From: Streptomyces sp. CB02009
Lineage (GTDB): Bacteria > Actinomycetota > Actinomycetes > Streptomycetales > Streptomycetaceae
DNA length: 64,000 nt
Direction of reading: 5' to 3'
Assembly (NCBI RefSeq): GCF_001905825.1
Contig: NZ_LIVV01000001.1
Location: 1,316,379 to 1,380,378 of the forward strand
The notes under the pieces were generated by a model that was given only the letters and a program-made list of their open reading frames with translations, did not search any database and had not been told where the DNA came from. Shown in pieces: positions 7,489-16,447 of the stretch (within the stretch, counting starts at the first letter, position 1; every line of letters begins with the position of its first letter). A program made the translations under genes and the position numbers.

Positions 7489-7532
7489 TCCCGAGTCGGG
7501 GACGGGGTGTCAGGCCGGGTGGCCGGGAACGG

Positions 7533-10205
7533 TCAGCCGGCGCTGCCGATCAGCTTCCAGGGCTCGTGGTCGGCGTCGGACCCGGTGCCCGGGGCGCTGC
7601 CCCTCGTCTCCCACTTGGCCTTCCAGACCTTGCCGTTGTACGTGACCGTGGTCTGCTCGATCGGCTGGCTCGCCGGGGAGTAGATCCTGGTCGCGTCCCA
7701 TTTCGCGGCGCCGCAGCCACCGGCGGGCGGTGTCGCCGTGCCGAGTCCCTTGAGGTGGTCGGTCGCCGGCGCGTACGACGTGCCGCCGATCGACAGACTC
7801 GTGTTCACCGGACCGGTGATCGGGAGGAAGTAGATGATCGGTACGTCGAGCGACTTTCCGGCCGGGATGATCTGGCAGTAGTCCAGTGTCGTGCTGACCC
7901 GGTGGAACGTCGTACCCGGCGCCAGCTTCCACCGGCCACCCTGGGCGCCGGTCTGCCAGTCGACGTCCTTGACCAGCGGTGACGTCGAGGCCGGGATGTC
8001 GAACGACAGCTTCGTGTCCTTGCCGCCGCCGAGCGTGCGCCCGGTGTTGTTGGTGATCCGGACGGTCGGCTGCAGCGGCCACAGGTTCGCCGTGGCGGTG
8101 GGGTAGCCGACCATCTCGACACTCACGTCGGCCGTCACCGTCGGCGCGGCACCACTGCTGCCGGTGCGCAGACCGGTGTCGTAGGCGCTTGCGTTGCCCA
8201 GCTTCTCGTTGAGCCGGGTGGTCAGCGTGTACCCCATTCCGCACGGGGTGTCCGGCTGGATGTCCGCCGGGCAGGAGTAGTCGCCGCCGAGCTCCCACAT
8301 CATCACGCCGCCCGCACCGGTCGACTTGACCAGATCGGTGACCGCGTCGATGCCCTGCTCGTCCTCGGTCGACAGGAACACCTTCTTCTCGGCGTTCCAC
8401 AGCCACGAGGTCTTCGTGGTGTCGTCCCAGTGCCGGGTGTACCGGCCGGTGCGCCGGTCGGTGATGTCGGTCTCCGGCTTCAGCCCGACGCCGGGCGCGT
8501 AGACCGGCGTGATGTTCTTCTCCAGGTTCTTGGCGTGCCACAGCGGGTTCGTCCCGGAACCGAGCTCGCTGCCGTTGTTGGTCTCGTCGTGCCAGATGTT
8601 GTCGATGCCGAAGGCGCCGTCACCGCACGGCCGCTTGATGCCCGTACCCGGCTCGCAGCCGCTCGGCTTCCGCGATGTGCCCCACAGGCCGTTCGTTCCG
8701 CCGGAGACGTTCTGCCAGCCGCGCGTGTAGTAGGGCACCCCGATGTTGACGCGCCCGGCCTGCATCGCGCCGCGCAGGTAGGTCATCGCCCAGGAGGTGT
8801 TGAAGTACCCGATCCTCCCGTACTCGGGAGTGGCGTACTGATCGGCCAGTTCCGGGTCCTTGCCGTCGTCGAACAGCGCCGCGTTGGGGCCGACGACGTC
8901 GTTCCAGGTGCCGTGGTAGTCGTAGGCCATCAGGTTGGTGAAGTCCTGGTGGTCCAGCGCGGTCTGGTTCGCCATCCCGCGGGCCAGGTAGCCGGAGGCC
9001 GACGACGCCGAGGTGAGCAGGTAGTACCTGCCGTCCGCGACCGAGGCCCGGTTCAGCGCGTCCCGCAGCGTCTTCATCAGCGCGGTGTACGCCGTGGGCA
9101 GGCCCTTGCGCCGGGGGTTCGCCACCGCCCAGTCGGTCGGGTTGCCGGTGTCCTCGAGGACCGTGGGGTACTCGAAGTCGATGTCGGCACCGTCGAACCC
9201 GTAGGTCCGCACGAAGTCCACGACCGAGCGTGAGAACGTGTCGATCCCGCCCTGGTTGACCGAGCCGTCGGGGTGGGTGGTCATCGTGTAGAAGCCGCCG
9301 GAACCCGCCCAGCCGCCGACCGAGATCAGCGTCTTCACCCGCGGGTGCAGGCGTTTGTACTTCGTCAGCAGGTTGAAGTGCCCCTTGTAGGGCAGCGAGG
9401 GATCCATCTCGGCGCCGACCTCGCCGGGCCACTCCTTCCGGGTGGCGTTCGCGTCGACCTTGATCTGGTCGTTCTCCACCGACGCGAAGGCGTAGTTGAG
9501 GTGGGTGACCTTCGACCACGGGATGTTCTTCACCAGGTAGTGCGGCGTCCCGTCGGCGCCCGTGCGGCCACCGTTGAAGTAGCCCACGACCCGGCGGTCC
9601 CTGCCCTGGCCGAGCCATTCCCGGCCGTCGCTCTGGTAGACCTTGCAGTACGGCGTCGCCACGCCCGGCGTGGGCGCCAGACCCTCGGGCCGGCAGTCGC
9701 CCGACGCGGCCGGCCTCGCACCGCCGTCGTCGCCACCGGGGTGCGACTCCATCGGGTCACCGGCACCGCCGTTGACACCGAGATCACCGGCACCGCCGTC
9801 GCTGCGGCTGCCGTCGCCGTAGCTCGGCACCAGCCAGCCCTCGATGTCGCCGGCCCCGCCCGCCACGGCCGCCTTGACGGCGGTCCTCGACGTGGGGGAG
9901 ACGGCCGGATCGGAGCGGACCACGGCGAAGTCCTTGATGCCGTCGCCGTCCAGGTCGGCGAAGCTTCCGGCCCTGCCCTGGAACGGATCGTCGGATCGGA
10001 CCACGCCCAGCGACTTCCAGCCCTTGGTGACGCCCCACGGTGCGCCGGTGTTCTGCCAGGCGCGGACCTCACCGGTGGAGAACTCGACCCGGACCGTGTC
10101 GGCCCTGCCGTCACCGGTGATGTCGGCGAAGGCGACCTGCGCGCCGCGCGCCTCCCCGGGAGTGGCGAATCCCTCGACCTTCTGCCAGCCGCCCGGTGTC
10201 GGCAT
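7533..10205 (-). CDS. GH18 chitinase with FG-GAP repeats and C-terminal chitin-binding domain; 5' end probably lost
   Basis: A protein of 890 residues. Residues 20-100 contain two FG-GAP/VCBS-like repeats (FADITGDGRADTV, FADLDGDGIKDFAVV). A Gly/Asp-rich linker follows, then a GH18 barrel beginning RRVVGYFNGG, with SVGGW and the catalytic DGADIDFE near residues 337-345, whose final Glu is the acid/base. MMWELGGDYSCP closes the barrel. A beta-sandwich region follows, and the last 50 residues resemble a CBM5/12 chitin-binding domain (VTYNGKVWKAKWETRGSAPG). There is no signal peptide, although every domain is extracellular in type; the frame begins within the first FG-GAP repeat at ATG 10205, only 18 bases from the stop of fadE33. 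Truncation by the rearrangement that brought in the steroid island is the best explanation. Confidence 0.88.
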   Translation of the reverse strand: MPTPGGWQKVEGFATPGEARGAQVAFADITGDGRADTVRVEFSTGEVRAWQNTGAPWGVTKGWKSLGVVRSDDPFQGRAGSFADLDGDGIKDFAVVRSDPAVSPTSRTAVKAAVAGGAGDIEGWLVPSYGDGSRSDGGAGDLGVNGGAGDPMESHPGGDDGGARPAASGDCRPEGLAPTPGVATPYCKVYQSDGREWLGQGRDRRVVGYFNGGRTGADGTPHYLVKNIPWSKVTHLNYAFASVENDQIKVDANATRKEWPGEVGAEMDPSLPYKGHFNLLTKYKRLHPRVKTLISVGGWAGSGGFYTMTTHPDGSVNQGGIDTFSRSVVDFVRTYGFDGADIDFEYPTVLEDTGNPTDWAVANPRRKGLPTAYTALMKTLRDALNRASVADGRYYLLTSASSASGYLARGMANQTALDHQDFTNLMAYDYHGTWNDVVGPNAALFDDGKDPELADQYATPEYGRIGYFNTSWAMTYLRGAMQAGRVNIGVPYYTRGWQNVSGGTNGLWGTSRKPSGCEPGTGIKRPCGDGAFGIDNIWHDETNNGSELGSGTNPLWHAKNLEKNITPVYAPGVGLKPETDITDRRTGRYTRHWDDTTKTSWLWNAEKKVFLSTEDEQGIDAVTDLVKSTGAGGVMMWELGGDYSCPADIQPDTPCGMGYTLTTRLNEKLGNASAYDTGLRTGSSGAAPTVTADVSVEMVGYPTATANLWPLQPTVRITNNTGRTLGGGKDTKLSFDIPASTSPLVKDVDWQTGAQGGRWKLAPGTTFHRVSTTLDYCQIIPAGKSLDVPIIYFLPITGPVNTSLSIGGTSYAPATDHLKGLGTATPPAGGCGAAKWDATRIYSPASQPIEQTTVTYNGKVWKAKWETRGSAPGTGSDADHEPWKLIGSAG

Positions 10206-10223
10206 GCCCTTGCCCTTCCATGG

Positions 10224-11315
10224 TCAGGCGGCGGGCACCCCCGAGGCACCCGGCAGACCCAGGTGGTCCGCCAGGCGGGCACGGTGCCGGGCCGGTGTGC
10301 CGAAGAGCTGGGCCGCGCCGTGCGCCCGCTTGAAGTAGCGGTGGGCGTCGTGCTCCCAGGTGATGCCGATGCCGCCGTGCAGCTGGATCATCTCGCCCGC
10401 CACCGCCGCGTACGCCTCCGAGCAGGCCGACTTGGCCGCGGCGGCGCAGCGGGGCAGCTCGGGGGAGGCACCCGCGGCGGCGAACGAGGCGCCGAGCGCC
10501 GCCGAGCGCGCCGACTCCACCAGGACGTACGCGTCCGCGAGGCGGTGCTTGACCGCCTGGAAGGAGCCGATGGGACGGCCGAACTGGATCCGCTCCTTGG
10601 CGTAGGCGACCGTCAGCTCCAGGCAGCGCGAGGCGGCACCGACCTGTTCGGCGGCGAGTGCCGCACAGGCCAGGTCCCGTACGTGCGACAGCACCCGGTC
10701 GCCCTCGCCCTCCGCGCCCACGAGCCGCCCCTCGGCCGCGCTGAGCACCACGCGTGCCTGGGTCCGCGTGGTGTCCATCGTCACCGTCGCCTCGCGTGCC
10801 ACGTCCGGGCGGTCCGCGGTCACCTCGAAGAGCGAGACGCCCGCGGCCGTACGGGCGGCCACCAGCAGCACCCCGGCTCCCGCGCCGTCGAGGACGTGCT
10901 CCTTGGTCCCGGTGATCCGCCACCGCCCCGCGGGCCCGGGGACGGCCCGGGCCCGAACGTCCGAGGGCTCCCAGGAACCGCGCTCCGCCCACGCCAGGGC
11001 GCCCACCGTCGCACCCGACGCCAGCCCCGGCAGCAGTCGCGCGCACGCCTCCGCGTCGCCCGAGGCGAGCAGCGCCTGGACCACGAGCACCGCGGAGCCG
11101 AGGTACGGGACGGGGCTCAGTTCCCGTCCCAGCTCCTCCATCACCACGCCGACCTCCAGGGCCCCGCACCCGGCGCCGCCGTACTCCTCGGGGACGGCGA
11201 GCCCCGCCACGCCGATCTGCCGGGTCAGCGGCCGCCAGGCCGCGTCCCCCGCATGGCGTCCGAGCACGGACCGCACCGCGGACCGCAGTTCTTCCTGTTC
11301 CTCCGTCAGCCTCAC
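10224..11315 (-). CDS. fadE33: Acyl-CoA dehydrogenase, FadE33-like non-catalytic-type subunit
   Basis: A protein of 363 residues with the acyl-CoA dehydrogenase fold. It has VPEEYGG near the N-terminus, the FAD-domain hallmark QFGRPIGSFQAVKHRLAD, and LHGGIGITWEHDAHRYFKR. It lacks the C-terminal GTNEIQR motif found in its neighbours, as is usual for beta subunits of the heterotetrameric actinobacterial steroid ACADs. It probably pairs with a full-type subunit such as the 13170-14339 product to oxidise CoA esters from the C/D rings. The GTG start overlaps the stop of the preceding pseudogene. The symbol is by analogy with the mycobacterial cluster; assignment among FadE32/33 is tentative. Confidence 0.82.
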   Translation of the reverse strand: MRLTEEQEELRSAVRSVLGRHAGDAAWRPLTRQIGVAGLAVPEEYGGAGCGALEVGVVMEELGRELSPVPYLGSAVLVVQALLASGDAEACARLLPGLASGATVGALAWAERGSWEPSDVRARAVPGPAGRWRITGTKEHVLDGAGAGVLLVAARTAAGVSLFEVTADRPDVAREATVTMDTTRTQARVVLSAAEGRLVGAEGEGDRVLSHVRDLACAALAAEQVGAASRCLELTVAYAKERIQFGRPIGSFQAVKHRLADAYVLVESARSAALGASFAAAGASPELPRCAAAAKSACSEAYAAVAGEMIQLHGGIGITWEHDAHRYFKRAHGAAQLFGTPARHRARLADHLGLPGASGVPAA

Positions 11316-11915
11316 GCCTCTGCTCCTCTCGATGTCGAACGGTTACGGGGCGGCTCGCCCGGCGGCACCGGGTCCTCCGACAGGTCTCTGCCCCGGGTCT
11401 CGGCCGTGCGCAGGACGGCCAGCGCCGTCACGGGCCCGCAGACGACGGCGAGCACCGCGAGGGGGGCGCTCCGCGCGTCGCCCGAGGCGGAGAGCAGGCC
11501 GCCCGCGAACAGCGGGGTGAATCCGCCGCCGATCAGGGCGGCGAGCTGGTAGCCGAGCGAGGCGCCCGTGCAGCGGACCCGGGTGCCGAACATCTCGGAG
11601 AGCAGCGGTCCCAGCGGCGCGTACATCGCGGACTGCACCGCGGCGGAGCCGGTCGCCGAAATGGCCGAAGACCGCTCCGCCGAGTGGGCGGGCCACATAG
11701 CCGGCGGCGAGGGTCCCGAAGGCGGCGATCGTACCGACGGCCGGATCGGACTCGGGGAAGAACAGCTCGCCGAAGACGAGCGCGGCCATCGTGCCGTACA
11801 GCAGGAAGTCGTAGTACTCGATGACGGTGCCGAGCAGACTCGACAGCGCCACCCTGCGCAGCAGGGCGGGGTCGGAGGGTCTTTCGGGGACGTGCGGGGA
11901 CGGTGCGGGGGGCAC
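11312..11915 (-). pseudogene. MHS-family (ShiA-like) MFS transporter with large internal deletion
   Basis: The first 85 or so codons encode a normal MHS transporter start: RRVALSSLLGTVIEYYDFLLYG, then FFPESDPAVGTIAAFGTLAAGYVARPLGGAVFGHFGDR. From about 11655 the matching sequence continues in another frame with a segment from near TM10 (AMYAPLGPLLSEMFGTRVR, TGASLGYQLAALIGGGFTPL), then a normal C-terminus ending at 11312. Some 200-250 residues between these parts are missing, and the joint is out of frame. This was probably the steroid uptake carrier of the operon. Downstream fadE33 still reads through with its own GTG start. Confidence 0.7.
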
Positions 11916-12183
11916 AGCTGACTCCCGGTGCGGTGGGGACGGTGAGGGCGGTGGGGCGGGGAGGGCGAGGGCGAGGGTGAGGGGGCGGGGACGGGGGCAC
12001 GGTGGGGTCCGGCCGGCGGCGGAGTGCCGGCCGGGGGTGCGGCGCCTCCTGGGTCCGTGGATGCGGCGCCCGCTCCCGATCCGGGGGAGCGGGCGCCGCG
12101 CGGGCTGTGAGGTCGCGGGCCGTGCGGGCCGTGAGGACGTGGGGAGACGGACGCCGTGCCGGCCGTGGGGACGAGGGCGCCGC

Positions 12184-13170
12184 TCAGGACATGAGGACCC
12201 GGGCGCGGCAGGCCGCGGGGGTGCCCCAGGCGTCGCGGAGGGGGCGCGCCTTGCGGATCCACAGGGCGAGGTCCAGCTCCTCCGTGTAGCCGACGGCGCC
12301 GTGGAGCTGCAGCGCCGTGCGGGCCGCGGCGTACGCGGCCTCGCCCGCCGTGACCTTCGCCGCGGCGATCTCGGCGGAGCTGTGGGGCGCTCCCTCCGCC
12401 AGCGCCAGGGCGGCCGAGTGGAGCAGTGGCCGGGCGAACTCCAGGGCGATGAGCGTGTCGGCGAGGCGGTGTTTGACCGCCTGGAAGGAGCCGATGGCGA
12501 CGCCGAACTGGGTGCGCTGCCCGACGTACTCGACGGTCCGGTCGAGCAGGGCCCGGCCGAGGCCGAGCGACTGGGCGGCGGTGGCCAGGGCGGCGACCTC
12601 GGCGGCGTACGCGGCGGCGGCGGTCACCGCCGAGCCCCGCGCCAGGACGGCCCCGCCGAGCGGGCGGGCCAGCCGGCGGGCGGGGTCGGCCGAGGGCTGG
12701 ACGGGGCCCGCGGTCTCCGCGAGGCGCACGGTGTCGCCCTCGACGACGAGGACGGCGTCGGCGGCGTCCGCGTCCAAGGCGTAGGGGCCGCCGACGGTCG
12801 GCACGCACAGGGAGAGGACGGTCTTGCCCGAGGCGATCTGCGGAAGCCAGGCCGCACCCTCGGCGCTTCCGAGCCGGTCGAGGAGGGCCGCCGCGGCGAC
12901 CGTCTCCACGAGCGGGCCGGGCACGGCGTGGCGGCCCAGCTCGGTGAAGGCGACGGCGAGTTCGAGCGGCAGGGGGCCCAGCCCGTCGTGCCGTTCCGGT
13001 ACGGCGAGGGCGAAGACACCTGCCTCCGCGAGCCGCGCCCAGAGCGCCCGGCCGGGCGCGGTGTCCCCGGCCGCCCAGGCCCGGACGGCCGCGGGGGTGT
13101 CGGCCGCCGTGAGCATTCCGTCGAGCGAGCGGGCGAACTCCCGCTGCTCGTCGTCGAGGAGGAACCGCAT
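12184..13170 (-). CDS. fadE32: Acyl-CoA dehydrogenase, FadE32-like subunit
   Basis: About 328 residues, matching the short length of mycobacterial FadE32/33. It shows TQFGVAIGSFQAVKHRLADTLI (FAD binding) and LHGAVGYTEELDLALWIRKAR, and lacks the GTNEIQR active-site segment, so it is a beta-type subunit. Its start ATG overlaps the stop of the preceding full-length ACAD (TGATG), suggesting translational coupling and a stoichiometric alpha2-beta2 complex as described for FadE31-FadE32. Predicted role: alpha,beta-dehydrogenation of a C/D-ring-derived acyl-CoA. Confidence 0.82.
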   Translation of the reverse strand: MRFLLDDEQREFARSLDGMLTAADTPAAVRAWAAGDTAPGRALWARLAEAGVFALAVPERHDGLGPLPLELAVAFTELGRHAVPGPLVETVAAAALLDRLGSAEGAAWLPQIASGKTVLSLCVPTVGGPYALDADAADAVLVVEGDTVRLAETAGPVQPSADPARRLARPLGGAVLARGSAVTAAAAYAAEVAALATAAQSLGLGRALLDRTVEYVGQRTQFGVAIGSFQAVKHRLADTLIALEFARPLLHSAALALAEGAPHSSAEIAAAKVTAGEAAYAAARTALQLHGAVGYTEELDLALWIRKARPLRDAWGTPAACRARVLMS

Positions 13171-14339
13171 CACCGGCGTCCCTTCGGGAGGCCGAGCAGC
13201 CGCTCGGCGATGATGTCACGCTGGATCTCGTTGGTGCCCGCGTAGATGGGTCCGGCGAGCGAGAAGGTGTGGCCTTCGGCCCAACTGCCGTGCGCCGGGG
13301 CGTCCGTGGCCTGGTCGGACAGCTCTCCGTAGGGGCCGAGCAGATCGAGCGCGGTCTCGTGGAGGGCGATGTCGAGCTCGGACCAGAAGACCTTGTTGAG
13401 GCTGGACTCGGCGCCGATCGAGTCCCCGGCGGCGAGCCGTGAGGCGTTGGCGTAGGTGAACAGCCGGTAGGCGCGGGCGCCGATGACCGCGTCGGCGACC
13501 CGGTCGCGCAGCGCGGTGTCGGACGGTTCGGCGGTCTCCCGCCACAGCCCGGTCAGGCGTTCTGCGGCGGCCGTGAACCGGCCCGGACTGCGCAGGGTCA
13601 GGCCCCGCTCGTTGCCGGCGGTGCTCATCGCGACCCGCCAGCCCTGTCCCGGTGCGCCGATCACGTCCTCGTCGGGCACGAAGACGGAGTCGAGGAAGAG
13701 TTCGGCGAAGGCGGGCTTGCCGTCGAGACGCCCGATGGGCCGTACGGTCACCCCGTCGGCGTCCAGCGGGAACATCAGGTACGTCAGGCCCTGGTGCGGT
13801 CTTCCCGCGCCGGGGTCGCTGCGGAAGAGGCCGAAGGCGCGGTCGGCGAAGGCGGCCCGGGACGACCAGGTCTTCTGGCCGTTCAGGAGCCAGCCGCCGT
13901 CGGTCCGTTCGGCCGTGGAGCGCAGCGAGGCGAGGTCGGAGCCGGACTCCGGTTCGGACCAGGCCTGCGCCCAGATGACCTCGCCGCTCGCCATGGAGGG
14001 CAGGACGCGGGCGCGCTGTTCGTCGGTGCCGTGCTCGAAGAGGGTCGGGGCGAGGAGGTTGATGCCGTTCTGGCTGACCCGGCCGGGGGCGCCGGCCGCG
14101 TAGTACTCCTCCTCGAAGATCAGCCACTGGAGGACGGAGGCGCTCCGACCGCCGTACGCCTCGGGCCAGGAGACCACCGACCAGCGGTCCGCGAAGAGCT
14201 CGCGCTCCCAGTCCCGGTGGGCGGCGAATCCCTCCTCCGTCTCCAGGGAGGGCAGGGGAGTGCCGGGCACATGGGCGGTGAGCCAGGCGCGGGCCTCGGC
14301 CCGGAAGGCGTCCTCCGCCGTGGAGAAGTCGAGGTCCAT
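13170..14339 (-). CDS. fadE31: Acyl-CoA dehydrogenase, FadE31-like full-type subunit
   Basis: A protein of 389 residues with a complete ACAD architecture: WPEAYGGR, AQAWSEPESGSDLASL (substrate/FAD loop), NGQKTWSSRAAFADRAFGLFR, and the C-terminal IYAGTNEIQRDIIAERLLGLPKG carrying residues that contact FAD and the catalytic region. It has one-nucleotide TGATG overlaps with the hydratase gene upstream and with fadE32 downstream. By analogy with the KstR2 regulon it would dehydrogenate late C/D-ring CoA intermediates together with the beta-type subunits encoded next to it. Confidence 0.85.
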   Translation of the reverse strand: MDLDFSTAEDAFRAEARAWLTAHVPGTPLPSLETEEGFAAHRDWERELFADRWSVVSWPEAYGGRSASVLQWLIFEEEYYAAGAPGRVSQNGINLLAPTLFEHGTDEQRARVLPSMASGEVIWAQAWSEPESGSDLASLRSTAERTDGGWLLNGQKTWSSRAAFADRAFGLFRSDPGAGRPHQGLTYLMFPLDADGVTVRPIGRLDGKPAFAELFLDSVFVPDEDVIGAPGQGWRVAMSTAGNERGLTLRSPGRFTAAAERLTGLWRETAEPSDTALRDRVADAVIGARAYRLFTYANASRLAAGDSIGAESSLNKVFWSELDIALHETALDLLGPYGELSDQATDAPAHGSWAEGHTFSLAGPIYAGTNEIQRDIIAERLLGLPKGRR

Positions 14340-15211
14340 CAGGCTCCCGCCGCCTTCATCGAGCGTATGTCCATGCCGCCCAGCGCGTCAGGGGCGGTCT
14401 CGGCGTTGTGCGCGTGCGCGAGGTGGTGCAGCCCGAAGACCGAGTCCATGCCGGTGTGCAGGCCCTGGAGGTCCTCGGCCTGGTTGACGGCGCGCTTGGT
14501 CAGGGCCAGGCCCATGCGGGGCATCTCGGCGATGCGGTGCGCCAACTCCATCGTCCTGTCGGTCAGTTCTCCCGGCGGGACGACCCGGTTCACCATGCCG
14601 ACCTCGTACGCGCGGCGGGCGCCCATCCGGTCGCCCGTGTAGAGGAACTCCTTGGCGATGCGCGGGGGCATCACCCACGGGTGGGCGAAGTACTCGACGC
14701 CGGGAATGCCCATGCGGACCACCGGGTCGGCGAAGAACGCGTCCTCGGCGGCGACGATGAGATCGCACACCCAGGCGAGCATCAGGCCGCCCGCGACGCA
14801 CGCGCCCTGCACGGACGCGACCATGGGCTTGGGCAGTTCGCGCCAGCGGCGGCACATGCCCAGATAGACCTCGGACTCGCGGGCGAAGCGGCTCTCCGCG
14901 CCCTTCTTGTCCGAGTGGTCCCACCAGAGTCCGGCCCTGCGGTCGAACGGCAGATGGGCGTCCCGCTCGGGAGTGCCGATGTCGTGGCCGGCGGAGAAGT
15001 GCTTCCCCGCCCCGGCGAGCACGACGACCTTGACGCGGTCGTCGTCCGCCGCCCGGTAGAAGGCGCGGTCGAGGGCGTAGGTCATCGCGGAGTTCTGGGC
15101 GTTGCGGTAATCGGGCCGGTCCATGGTGACCACGGCCACCGGGCCCTGGCGTTCGTAGCGGACAGGCGCCTTCGGCGCGGGTGTGCCGGACGCGGTGCGG
15201 GCAGCGGACAT
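14339..15211 (-). CDS. Enoyl-CoA hydratase/isomerase family (crotonase) protein
   Basis: A protein of 290 residues from ATG 15209-15211 with AAGGAGGG upstream. The crotonase fold has VAVVTMDRPDYRNAQNSAM at the N-terminus, the first oxyanion loop GAGKHFSAGHDIG, the second ACVAGGLMLAWVCDLIVAAEDAFF, and a C-terminal helical region. It is somewhat longer than standard hydratases because of an insert (DAHLPFDRRAGLWWDHSDKKGAESR). It heads the minus-strand ACAD operon, is divergent from fadE30, and shares the KstR2-like operator region. The exact substrate is unclear; a beta-oxidation hydration step of HIP-derived CoA is likely. Confidence 0.83.
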   Translation of the reverse strand: MSAARTASGTPAPKAPVRYERQGPVAVVTMDRPDYRNAQNSAMTYALDRAFYRAADDDRVKVVVLAGAGKHFSAGHDIGTPERDAHLPFDRRAGLWWDHSDKKGAESRFARESEVYLGMCRRWRELPKPMVASVQGACVAGGLMLAWVCDLIVAAEDAFFADPVVRMGIPGVEYFAHPWVMPPRIAKEFLYTGDRMGARRAYEVGMVNRVVPPGELTDRTMELAHRIAEMPRMGLALTKRAVNQAEDLQGLHTGMDSVFGLHHLAHAHNAETAPDALGGMDIRSMKAAGA

Positions 15212-15224
15212 CCGCCCTCCTTCC

Positions 15225-15242
15225 CTAACAAGTGTTTGGTAG
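15225..15242. promoter_or_regulatory. KstR2-like box, copy 1
   Basis: CTAACAAGTGTTTGGTAG is a partial dyad (CTA-N-CAA-N4-TTG-N-TAG) between the divergent hydratase and fadE30 genes. It agrees in 15 of 18 positions with the reverse complement of 23995-24012, and 13 of the 14 positions of the mycobacterial KstR2 consensus AnCAAGnnCTTGnT (recalled from the literature) are satisfied. Confidence 0.72.
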
Positions 15243-15256
15243 GTTAACGTACGGCC

Positions 15257-16447
15257 ATGAGCAACGTCGAGGAGTTCCGCAGTGAGGTCCGCGGCTGGCT
15301 GCGGGCCAACCTCACGGGTGAGTTCGCCGCCCTGCGAGGCCGCGGCGGCCCCGGACGGGAGCACGAGGCGCACGCCGAACGCCTCGCCTGGGAGCGGCAT
15401 ATGGCCGCCGCCGGGTGGACCTGCGTCGGATGGCCCAAGGAGTACGGAGGGCGCGGCGCGACCCTCGAACAGCAGGTCGCCTTCCACGAGGAGTACGCCC
15501 TCGCGGAAGCCCCCGCCCGCGTCAACCACATCGGTGAGCAGCTCCTGGGATCCACCCTCATCGCCTTCGGCACACCCGAGCAGCGCGAGCGCTTCCTCCC
15601 GCCGATCGTCGCCGTCCGGGAGCTGTGGTGCCAGGGCTACAGCGAGCCCGACGCCGGCTCCGACCTGGCCAACGTCCGGACCCGCGCCGAGCGGGACGGC
15701 GACTCATGGGTGGTCACCGGGCAGAAGGTGTGGACCTCCCAGGCGCACGAGTCGGACTGGTGCTTCGTCATCGCCCGCACCGAGCCCGCGGTTCCGGCGG
15801 AGCGCGGGGGAGCGGCGAAGCGGCACCACGGCCTCTCCTACCTCCTCGTCCCGCTGGACCAGCCGGGCGTGGAGATCAGGCCGATCGTCCAGCTCACCGG
15901 GACCTCGGAGTTCAACGAGGTGTTCTTCGACGGCGCGCGGACCCACGCCTCCCACATCGTCGGAGCCCCCGGCGACGGCTGGCGGGTCGCGATGGCCACC
16001 CTGGGTTTCGAGCGGGGCGTGTCCACCCTCGGCCAGCAGGTCGGCTTCCGCCGTGAGCTGGAGGCCGTCATCGCGCTCGCCGAACGCAACGGCGCCGCCG
16101 CCGACCCGCTGATCCGCGACCGCATCGCCCGCGCCTGGATCGGCCTGGAGACCATACGGTTCAACGCCCTGCGCATGCTCGGCGGAGTCGCGGTTGGGGC
16201 ACCCGGCCCCGAGGCGTCCATCGGGAAGATCTTCTGGGCCACCTGGCACCGCGAGCTGGGCGAGCTCGCCATGGACGTCTGCGGCGCCGAGGGCATGCTG
16301 GCCGCCGGCGAGCCGTACGACCTCACCGACTGGCAGCGGCTCTACCTCTTCTCCCGCTCCGACACCATCTACGCCGGCTCCAACGAGATCCAGCGGAACA
16401 TCATCGCCGAGCGCGTCCTCGGCCTGCCCAAGGAGGTCCGTCCATGA
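15257..16447 (+). CDS. fadE30: Acyl-CoA dehydrogenase FadE30 (HIP-CoA dehydrogenation)
   Basis: A protein of 396 residues. It has GWPKEYGGRGATLEQQ, the substrate/FAD segment CQGYSEPDAGSDLANVRTRA, GQKVWTSQAHESDWCFVIART, and the C-terminal IYAGSNEIQRNIIAERVLGLPKE. It is first in the operon fadE30-ipdF-kstR2-fadA6, which is the order known in Mycobacterium tuberculosis. Known family role: introduces the first double bond into the propionyl side chain of the HIP-CoA derived from rings C and D. The start lies 15 bases after the KstR2-like box region; the 3' end overlaps ipdF by four bases (ATGA). Confidence 0.88.
   Translation: MSNVEEFRSEVRGWLRANLTGEFAALRGRGGPGREHEAHAERLAWERHMAAAGWTCVGWPKEYGGRGATLEQQVAFHEEYALAEAPARVNHIGEQLLGSTLIAFGTPEQRERFLPPIVAVRELWCQGYSEPDAGSDLANVRTRAERDGDSWVVTGQKVWTSQAHESDWCFVIARTEPAVPAERGGAAKRHHGLSYLLVPLDQPGVEIRPIVQLTGTSEFNEVFFDGARTHASHIVGAPGDGWRVAMATLGFERGVSTLGQQVGFRRELEAVIALAERNGAAADPLIRDRIARAWIGLETIRFNALRMLGGVAVGAPGPEASIGKIFWATWHRELGELAMDVCGAEGMLAAGEPYDLTDWQRLYLFSRSDTIYAGSNEIQRNIIAERVLGLPKEVRP

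Noticed and set aside
11821..13245. Plus-strand frame over the FadE32 region
   Set aside because: Antisense to a clear acyl-CoA dehydrogenase; Gly/Arg-rich with no motif.
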